Source of the DNA: CBDDEH01 sp965226865
GTDB lineage: Bacteria > Chloroflexota > Dehalococcoidia > Lucifugimonadales > JAGWBF01
DNA length: 64,000 nt
NCBI GenBank assembly: GCA_965226865.1
Contig: CBDDEH010000004.1
Coordinates: 186,001-250,000, forward strand
Direction of reading: 5' to 3'
Below are positions 50,524 through 57,365 of the stretch, piece after piece (positions within the stretch are counted from its first letter, which is position 1; each line of letters begins with the position of its first letter). The notes under the pieces are model-generated. The model made no database searches, was not told where the DNA came from, and saw only the letters and a list, made by a program, of their open reading frames with translations. The translations under genes were made by a program, and so were the position numbers.

Positions 50524-52263
50524 TGCAACCCGGGATTCCCCAGATCAAACCAACTTTCCTGGATATAGCTCCTTCTGGGATACCGTCAAATATAATCCCG
50601 CATTCCAAGGGCGTCAAATGCGGCCTAATTCGCTCAAATTCCCCGTTTTCATATAGCAACCACCGTCCTGCCAAGCCTAAAATCCCCAAACCGCTGGTCT
50701 ACGCCCAAGTCTCCCCCTTGGGAACCTCTTTTGCGACCCCGTAACCGTAACCAATCCCGATGCTCCTGAGGTGGACTAGCCAGGAGCCAGCCGAAGCCGG
50801 CCAATTCGTTCCAGTATCCCACATAGCATTTCCCGGCTCACTAGCACCTCAGCAAGCTGAAACACCAGCCTTCTGGCATGGCGCACCAACCGTCCTCCGG
50901 TCTTGACCATCCTGGTCTGAAGACTGGTCAGCGACCAGTCTTCATCGACTCCGGCAACACCAGCCTTCTCAAGAAGTTACCCAAGTTATAGGCCATGATG
51001 AACAGCCCCAGCCTGACCTGATTGGCCACGAACTTGTGGCAGGACAACCTCGTCCAGTTCAGGGCGTACTTTCCCTCTTTTATCCATTGCTCCGCCGTGC
51101 CTCGGCCGTTTTAGAAGCGGACTATCCCTATAGTTGGATAACTGAGGTTGGTAACTATGAAGGCCACTCTGGGAAACAGTTCTCCCTGGTGCCACTCCAC
51201 CTTGGCCACCACCCTTCGGGATACATTCCAGCTCTGGGCCTGGTAAGTGAAATCGTGATACGAGACGATGGGCTTTGGGGAAGGCCCCTCAGTAGGCCGT
51301 GTCAGCAGGTGCGCTATCTTCCTCTGTAGCACTTCGTTTGCTGGCAGCCTGATGGCGTAGTCGATCTGTCTGGTCTCCAGATACTCGTATATCTCCGGCT
51401 TGGCGAAGGCGGCATCAGCGCGAAACAGCAGCCTGACTGCTGCTGTAAAATAACGCTCCACCACCGGATCGAGGACTTCTTGCCAATCATCGGCACTGTG
51501 GACGTTGCCTGACCGTAGCTTTGCTCCTTCACAATCCCCGAACTGGTTGAACAGAAAGAGAGGATGATAGCAGACGCATTCGAAGTGGCCGTTATAGGCT
51601 GCGCCCTCCTGCTGACCGTGTACTGGACTCTCCGAACTATCCATATCCAGGATAACTCGCTGGTGTAGGGTGTGGGCCATCGCCCGTTCCACCCAACGGG
51701 TATTCATTCGTGCCAGCGCCTGCCGGTTGTCCTCTTGGGTCAGGAACTCCGTCTCGAACCGGCCCATCTCGCTGGTGCTGGCTCCCTTCCGCTCCGAGCC
51801 TTGCCATCCCACGATCACTCGCATGGCTGGGTCTTGGGAAAGGCGCACTGCGTCATTGGTATCGTCGTAGCCAGCTAGGCGGCTGTAGATCGACTGTCTT
51901 AGCAGCGGAACCAGGTGGTGGAGGATATTGCGTCCGGTACGGCTTTCCTGGAGGTAGTCCTCAGCGATTTCGGTAAGGCCCAAGGCATCATCAAACTCTC
52001 GAAAAGCAAGAAGACCAGCGTCGGTGGTGATGGTGGCACCGTGAAATGCCAGGCGGACTTTGGGGTTGAACTGGAGCCGGAGAGAGGCCTTTTCGCCGTC
52101 ACCCATGGGGTGCCTCCAGGATGATTACGCTACCTATATAAAACTCGCCAAGCTATGGGGTAATTATAGCCATACCGACGGCCAACGTCTCACAAATGGA
52201 CAATGGTTTAAAAAATGCCGACGATTTACTCAGAGGGATATTCAGCCATATGGGAAATGTGGG
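50524..52263 (-). mobile_element. IS1380-family element, copy B (1,740 bp, defective, inverted relative to copy A)
   Basis: Reverse-complement copy of 42380-44119, including the same lesions in the transposase. Position x in copy A corresponds to 94643-x here. Flanks differ and no target duplication is visible. Copies A and B enclose about 6.4 kb of cargo in a composite-transposon-like layout, and they could also drive inversion of that segment. Confidence 0.8.
50776..52106 (-). pseudogene. IS1380 family transposase, copy B, with internal stop and frameshift
   Basis: The translated segments match copy A: MGDGEKASLRLQF start, DMDSSESPVHGQQEG catalytic region, stop after TIGIVRF at 51111, continuation NGRGTAEQW, then a frameshift before the final WSLTSLQTRM segment. 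It cannot produce full-length transposase. Confidence 0.88.
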
Positions 52264-52293
52264 CTCAAGGCCCTGCAGCACAGTCAAGGCGTC

Positions 52294-52443
52294 GGTCTAT
52301 CCCCGCGTGGGCGGGGCAACCCGTGTCCGCCTGATTGAAGTCGGCGGCGAGGACGGTCTATCCCCGCGTGGGCGGGGCAACCATGCCATTAATTCACTCC
52401 CTCTGGTCGTATAGGGGTCTATCCCCGCGTGGGCGGGGCAACC
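52294..52443. CRISPR. Orphan type I-E-like CRISPR mini-array (3 repeats, 2 spacers)
   Basis: Three 28-bp repeats at 52294-52321, 52355-52382 and 52416-52443, identical as read, start GGTCTATCCCCGC and end GGCGGGGCAACC, with an internal GC palindrome as in type I-E repeats. The two spacers are 33 bp each (52322-52354 and 52383-52415). No cas gene is in the window. The array starts 30 bp from IS1380 copy B and its last repeat abuts a response regulator gene with no leader in between. Confidence 0.92.
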
Positions 52444-53139
52444 CCTGGCGGTCGATGACGACCCGCAGACGCTCAGGTTCGTGCGGGACGCGCTCTCGAA
52501 TGCCGGGTACACGGTGACGGTGACGGGCGACCCCGAGCAGGTGGGCCGCCTCGTGGAGGAGGATAGACCCCACCTGGTGCTGCTCGACCTGATGCTGCCT
52601 GGCGTGGACGGCATCGAGCTCATAGAGAGCGTCCCCGAGCTCGCCGACCTTCCGGTCATCTTCCTGTCCGCCTATGGCAGAGACCAGGTAATCGCCCGGG
52701 CGCTGGAGGCGGGGGCCGAGGATTACATGGTCAAACCCTTCTCGCCAACGGAGCTGGTGGCGAGGGTCCAGACGGCTCTACGGCGCAGGGCCGCGGCCGA
52801 GCTGTCCGAGCCGTCGGAACCCTACGTGTTTGGAGAGCTGACCATCGACTACGCCGAGCGCCGCGCGACGCTGGCCGGGCGTCCCGTGCAGCTGACGGCC
52901 ATCGAGTACGGGCTGCTTTTCGAGCTATCGGCCAACGCCGGTCGCGTGATGACCTACGACCGGCTGCTGCAACGGGTCTGGGCCTGCGGGGCTCCGGCGA
53001 CCCGCGGCGGGTGCGCACCGCCGCCAAGCAGCTCCGCCGCAAGCTGGGCGACGACGCCAACAACCCCACCTACATCCTCAACGAGCCCCGCGTCGGCTAC
53101 CGCATGGAGAAGGGGGAGGGGGAGTCCGCAACTGATTGA
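52444..53139 (+). pseudogene. OmpR-family response regulator, start missing and frameshifted
   Basis: From the end of the last CRISPR repeat the frame reads LAVDDDPQTLRFVRDALSNA (receiver acidic pocket), VLLDLMLPGVDG (phospho-acceptor Asp) and MVKPFSPTEL (conserved Lys), then a PhoB-type winged helix (LTAIEYGLLFELSANAG). Only the first few codons and the start are lacking. One base is missing near 52,982 (RVW, then a frame change), after which VRTAAKQLRRKLGDDANNPT and YILNEPRVGYRM complete the domain to TGA at 53139. No kinase partner is present. Confidence 0.8.
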
Positions 53140-53142
53140 GCC

Positions 53143-53268
53143 ATGGCAATCTTCAATGAGGACTCGGACGCGATGCCGCACCCCGACCTGACCATGGCCA
53201 CTGTAGCCTACTGCGACAATTTGATGCTGGCCCTGGGCCCCAAGCCTTTCGTCGACCACGACCAGTGA
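53143..53268 (+). CDS. Possible 41-aa ORF
   Basis: MAIFNEDSDAMPHPDLTMAT, then VAYCDNLMLALGPKPFVDHD and a final Gln. It follows the response regulator relic by 3 bp. Codon composition is plausible but there is no clear ribosome binding site. The remainder up to 53,490 contains nothing I can support. Confidence 0.25.
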   Translation: MAIFNEDSDAMPHPDLTMATVAYCDNLMLALGPKPFVDHDQ

Positions 53269-53490
53269 TCATGAGCGGCGAGAAGGATGGCGCCGACTGT
53301 CCACTAGCGCGTCCCTCTTCGAGTGGGCTCTCACCCTGGAGCAGAAGCGAAGTTGGTCGTCGGGTGATACTGGGCGGTGCAGAAGAGTGGAGCCCGTCGC
53401 CCTCGCAGTGACCTAGTCCATACATTGGGCTTTCTCGTTGCCTGGAATCTAGGCCATGCTCACTCCCCGTTTCGAGAAGGATGGGCGGGA

Positions 53491-53519
53491 TTGACGACGG
53501 TTGCCTACTTTCATATATT
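53491..53519 (+). promoter_or_regulatory. Sigma70-type promoter of the MORC-Z1-AIPR defence operon
   Basis: -35 TTGACG (53491-53496), a 17-bp spacer and -10 TATATT (53514-53519), 44 bp before the first gene. No other promoter is obvious in the operon, whose genes mostly overlap. Confidence 0.75.
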
Positions 53520-53563
53520 GTCCTAGTAACTCTTAGGGTCTCTTGAAGAGGAGTTAGTCAAGA

Positions 53564-53812
53564 ATGGCCTCTCAAGAAGCATGGGTCGGCATCGCAGACG
53601 TCGCTGCGCACTTAAGCGTAGCCAGGGATTCCATCTACCGTTGGGTCGAGGCTAAGGACTTCCCCGCACATAGGGTGGGACGTCTCCTGCGTTTCAGACT
53701 CTCGGAGGTGGACGATTGGGTAAGAACGAGCGGTGACAGGGATTCGGGGAACCACTCAACAACAAAGGTGACGCGGGCAATAAGAAGAGGAGACGAGAGA
53801 GAGAATGCGTGA
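53564..53812 (+). CDS. Excisionase/MerR-type helix-turn-helix protein
   Basis: This 82-aa protein has the DNA-binding excisionase domain: WVGIADVAAHLSVARDSIYR, WVEAKDFPAHRVGRLLRFRL and SEVDDWV (residues ~7-57), then a polar tail. AAGAGGAG precedes the ATG. As the first gene of the defence operon it could be an autoregulator; such HTH proteins often head restriction-modification operons like controller proteins. Its stop overlaps the next small ORF (ATGCGTGA). Confidence 0.85.
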   Translation: MASQEAWVGIADVAAHLSVARDSIYRWVEAKDFPAHRVGRLLRFRLSEVDDWVRTSGDRDSGNHSTTKVTRAIRRGDERENA

Positions 53813-53948
53813 GAAATGCACGTACGACGTGGCGACCCTGGAGGGTGACGCAGGTCGCATTTGCTCTCGTATTGCCGGGGAACCTGGGACGGGAATCCAG
53901 TCAACGATCAAGACCTCAGTACCCCGTGCTCCCCAGATACAACCATGA
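53805..53948 (+). CDS. 47-aa small ORF bridging the HTH and methylase genes
   Basis: MREKCTYDVATLEGDAGRIC, then SRIAGEPGTGIQSTIKTSVP and RAPQIQP. It overlaps the HTH stop at one end and its TGA overlaps the ATG of the methylase gene (ATGA) at the other, so it may serve as a coupling ORF or encode a short protein. Two Cys but no known motif. Confidence 0.45.
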   Translation: MREKCTYDVATLEGDAGRICSRIAGEPGTGIQSTIKTSVPRAPQIQP

Positions 53949-55897
53949 ATGATCGTATGGATGGGGCAAAATTCAATTCACGGTACCGCGTTGCGGTCCG
54001 GCGGGGATCCCGTATCAGCCTAAATCCCCATCGCAGTTCACCTGATCCGAATGACAAAGACGGTATCCGCGCTTGGCTGGAGGACAGACCACGCCCTTGG
54101 GCCATAGACCTTTTCTGCGGAGCCGGAGGGTTGAGCTTGGGACTTGAGAAGGGGGGGTTCTCAGTGATCGCTGCTGCGGACTCTGACCCAGTAGCCACCG
54201 AGACTCATGCGGCGAACATTCGGGGTCTCACGTGGACGGGGGACCTTTCCAACCCCACTGAGTTCCTTCGTCACCTGGACAATTGGGGCATAGAAGGCGT
54301 GGACCTTCTCGCGGGCGGTCCTCCATGCCAGCCCTTCTCTACCGCTGGCCTGTCGAAGATCGGTGACCTAGTGAGGAGAGGAAGCCGACGCCCTCGCGAC
54401 GAAAGGGCTGATCTCTGGCGCAGCTTCTTCGCCATCGTTGACCGGTTGAACCCGAAGGCAATGCTCTTCGAGAACGTTCCGAATTTCGCCCAAGCACAGG
54501 GCGGAACATTGTTGATCGCATTGGTGGACGAACTGGAGAGGCGGGGATACAAGGTGCAGGTGCAGGTGCTGGAGGCATGGAGGTACCGGGTTCCGCAGCA
54601 TCGGTCGCGGCTCTTCGTTATTGGGATCGCGGGGGGTGGAAGCTTCGAGTGGCCTAAGCCTATTGGAAGGCGACCCACGGTTGGGCAGGCCATTGGGGAT
54701 CTTCCGGTGGTTCAGGCAGATGTCCGAGACGAAGTCCAGCTCTATGAGGGATCCCCGACATCGGTGCTTGCGAGGTTACTCCGGAAGGGATTGAGAGGTT
54801 CGGAAGCCCTGCTTATTCGTGACCACGTGACGAGGTCGGTTCGACCGGACGATGCGGAAATCTACAGATCGCTGGAACCTGGTTCCACCTACATGGACGT
54901 GCCGGAGCACCTGCGGAGGTACCGGTCTGACATTTTCAGTGACAGATACCTTAGGTTGTCTTTCGAAGACCTGTCAAGGACCATCACCGCCCATATCGCC
55001 AAGGATGGCTACTGGTACATCCACCCTCGGGAAGACCGGACCCTTTCCATACGAGAAGCGGCCAGAATCCAGACGTTCCCAGATAAGTTCCGGTTTGCAG
55101 GTCACCCCTCAAGCAGGTATCAGCAGATAGGCAACGCCGTTCCACCTCTGCTCGCCTCGGCTATCGCCTCGTCGGTAAAGAGCGCCCTAGAAGACAGGGA
55201 TGCAGATGCTGGAACCGATGATCGCCATCCGACGAGAGTGGCCTCCTTCCGAGATGATCTCGCCAGGTGGTTCAGGCACAGCAAACGCGAATTCCCGTGG
55301 AGGCGTCAAAGCTTGAACCCCTGGCAGATCCTACTATTGGAAATGTGTCTCCACCGCACGAAGGCTGATCAGGTGGCCCGGGTCGCGAACGAACTCCTCA
55401 TCCTCGGAGAAACACCGGATTCATTCATAGACAACTCGAAGAAGCTGGCGCCGGTGCTGGCTACGCTCGGTCTACACTGGCGCTCTGCGAACCTCGTCTC
55501 TGCGGCGGAGTTTGTTAGAGACCGGCTGGGCGGAGAGGTTCCCGACAATTGGCAGGAACTGACCGCCATCCCAGGGGTGGGAGACTACATAGCTTCCGCC
55601 GTTCTCTGTTTCGCATTCGGTCGCTCCATTGTGCTGATGGACACCAACACGATGAGAATAGGTCGCCGGCTGTTGGGGAGTTCCGAGCAACCGAACTGGC
55701 AGCTCAGGCTTGCCCTGCATGAATTGGCTGGACACAAGGGAGCGGATGTCCAATGGAACCAAGCCCTGCTGGATCTCGGTGCGTTGGTCTGTACAGCCCG
55801 CGCTCCCAAGTGTGAGGTTTGCCCAGTTCGCGCCTGTTGTGCCATGGGGACTCTACAGGTCAGCGGCAAAAGGAGTGAGGTGAATGCGGGTATTTGA
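53945..55897 (+). CDS. Cytosine-5 DNA methyltransferase fused to a MutY/MIG-type DNA glycosylase
   Basis: I chose ATG 53945 (ATGA overlap); an in-frame TTG at 53861 gives a longer form. Residues ~45-425 are a complete C5 methylase: AIDLFCGAGGLSLGLEKGGF (I), GGPPCQPFSTAG (IV, catalytic Cys), FENVPNF (VI), QHRSRLFVIGI (VIII) and YQQIGNAVPPLLA (X). Residues ~440-640 are an HhH-GPD glycosylase: FPWRR, AIPGVGDYIASAVLCFAFGR, VLMDTNTMRI (catalytic Asp) and a [4Fe-4S] Cys set (CTARAPKCEVCPVRACC). The glycosylase probably removes T from T:G mismatches left by deaminated 5-methylcytosine. Confidence 0.85.
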   Translation: MNDRMDGAKFNSRYRVAVRRGSRISLNPHRSSPDPNDKDGIRAWLEDRPRPWAIDLFCGAGGLSLGLEKGGFSVIAAADSDPVATETHAANIRGLTWTGDLSNPTEFLRHLDNWGIEGVDLLAGGPPCQPFSTAGLSKIGDLVRRGSRRPRDERADLWRSFFAIVDRLNPKAMLFENVPNFAQAQGGTLLIALVDELERRGYKVQVQVLEAWRYRVPQHRSRLFVIGIAGGGSFEWPKPIGRRPTVGQAIGDLPVVQADVRDEVQLYEGSPTSVLARLLRKGLRGSEALLIRDHVTRSVRPDDAEIYRSLEPGSTYMDVPEHLRRYRSDIFSDRYLRLSFEDLSRTITAHIAKDGYWYIHPREDRTLSIREAARIQTFPDKFRFAGHPSSRYQQIGNAVPPLLASAIASSVKSALEDRDADAGTDDRHPTRVASFRDDLARWFRHSKREFPWRRQSLNPWQILLLEMCLHRTKADQVARVANELLILGETPDSFIDNSKKLAPVLATLGLHWRSANLVSAAEFVRDRLGGEVPDNWQELTAIPGVGDYIASAVLCFAFGRSIVLMDTNTMRIGRRLLGSSEQPNWQLRLALHELAGHKGADVQWNQALLDLGALVCTARAPKCEVCPVRACCAMGTLQVSGKRSEVNAGI

Positions 55898-57365
55898 GAT
55901 TCCGCCGAAGCCATCTCCACTTATCGAGAGCATTCGGGCTATCGGATACTCGCTGAGCACCGCCCTTGCCGATCTCGTGGACAACTGCATAGCGGCACGG
56001 GCGGAGACAATCCAGATACTCGCCAATCTGGAAACACCTGACTTGAAGATTGGCATTCTGGATGACGGAGTAGGGATGACCGAAGAGGAACTCTTGGAGG
56101 CAATGCGCCTAGGGAGCCGCAGCCCGCTAGAAGAGAGGGCGCAGTCCGATCTCGGCCGCTTTGGTCTGGGCCTGAAGACGGCCTCATTCTCCCAATGCCG
56201 TGTGCTCACCGTGGTTACGCGAACCAACGGAGCCACTGCGATTGCCCGATGGGACTTGGAAAGAATTGCCGAATCGGGCAAGTGGCAGGTTCACGTCCCT
56301 GACGACCTGACATCCATCCCTTGGGCGGAGCTTCTTGGAGAAAGTGGGACGCTGGTTATCTGGGAGGAGCTCGGCCTCGGAACAGATGACGGAGACTCCG
56401 GTCGGAATGTGGTCGACTTTGTGCGGCAGATGGATGAGGCCCGGTTCCACCTAGAACTGGTTTTCCACCGCTTCCTCTCCGGTGAACCGGGACACCGCAA
56501 GGTCAGCATTCAGATGAACAACCGGTCCCTGGAGCCTTTTGATCCCTTCCATTCCAACCATCCAGCAACGATTGCAGGGCCCAAGGAGCGGATTCGGGTT
56601 GCACATGAGGATGTGCTAGTGCAGGCGTTTACCCTCCCGCACCATGGGAAGGTCACGCCCGCAGAGTGGGAACGCTACGCAGGTCCGGAGGGATATCTCA
56701 GGAACCAGGGTTTCTACGTGTACAGGGAACGGCGGTTGATCATTCATGGCACATGGTTTGGATTGGCGCGTCAAACGGAGCTCACAAAGCTGGCGCGCGT
56801 CCGCATCGACATGCCGAATGCGCTCGATGCAGCCTGGAAGATCGATGTGAAGAAGGCATCTGCGCAGCTGCCACCGCCGGTACGAGAGCGGTTGCGACGC
56901 ATCATCGAGCCGCTGGGAGCGGCATCGAAGAGGGTGTACAGGACCAAAGGACGAAAGCTCATCGAAGAGAACCGCATTCCGGTTTGGAACAGGATTCAGA
57001 ACAAGAACCAGATATCCTATCGAATCAACGATGAGCACCCCATGGTCCTCAATCTTCTGTCCAGATTGCCCCCCGAGGCAAGGGGCGATCTAATCAGAGT
57101 GATCGAGGTCGCGGGGGCGTCGTTGCCCATGGATGCGCTCTTTGCCGACCTCGGCGGCGACACGGCCTCGGTAGTCGGCAGCGCCGCGTCGGAGCAGGCG
57201 CTGCGCTACGCAGCAGTGACGACGTTTACTCACCTCAGCAGGACGGTGAAGTCAATCGAGGACGTGCTCACCATGATGAGGGTCGCGGAGCCATTCCGCT
57301 CGAACTGGGAGCGCACGGAGCATATTCTCAGGGAAGACTGCAACGAGGAGCTACAGGATGACTGA
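55884..57365 (+). CDS. MORC/MutL-type GHKL ATPase
   Basis: This 493-aa GHKL-ATPase has the motifs ALADLVDNCIAARA (~30, Asn for Mg-ATP), LDDGVGMTEEEL (~60), GSRSPLEERAQSDLGRFGLG followed by LKTASFSQC (~80-105, ATP lid). The C-terminal ~250 residues resemble the S5-like and coiled regions of prokaryotic MORC/MutL proteins of restriction-modification systems. It overlaps the methylase gene by 14 bp and the Z1 gene by 8 bp. Related ATPases are thought to act as DNA clamps or switches for the linked nuclease and helicase. Confidence 0.88.
   Translation: MRVFEIPPKPSPLIESIRAIGYSLSTALADLVDNCIAARAETIQILANLETPDLKIGILDDGVGMTEEELLEAMRLGSRSPLEERAQSDLGRFGLGLKTASFSQCRVLTVVTRTNGATAIARWDLERIAESGKWQVHVPDDLTSIPWAELLGESGTLVIWEELGLGTDDGDSGRNVVDFVRQMDEARFHLELVFHRFLSGEPGHRKVSIQMNNRSLEPFDPFHSNHPATIAGPKERIRVAHEDVLVQAFTLPHHGKVTPAEWERYAGPEGYLRNQGFYVYRERRLIIHGTWFGLARQTELTKLARVRIDMPNALDAAWKIDVKKASAQLPPPVRERLRRIIEPLGAASKRVYRTKGRKLIEENRIPVWNRIQNKNQISYRINDEHPMVLNLLSRLPPEARGDLIRVIEVAGASLPMDALFADLGGDTASVVGSAASEQALRYAAVTTFTHLSRTVKSIEDVLTMMRVAEPFRSNWERTEHILREDCNEELQDD

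Noticed and set aside
42380..52263. Classical composite transposon with target-site duplication
   Set aside because: The outer flanks of the two IS copies share no direct duplication, so only a composite-like layout can be claimed.
52294..53490. cas genes next to the CRISPR array
   Set aside because: Neither side encodes a Cas protein; the flanks are an IS and a response regulator.
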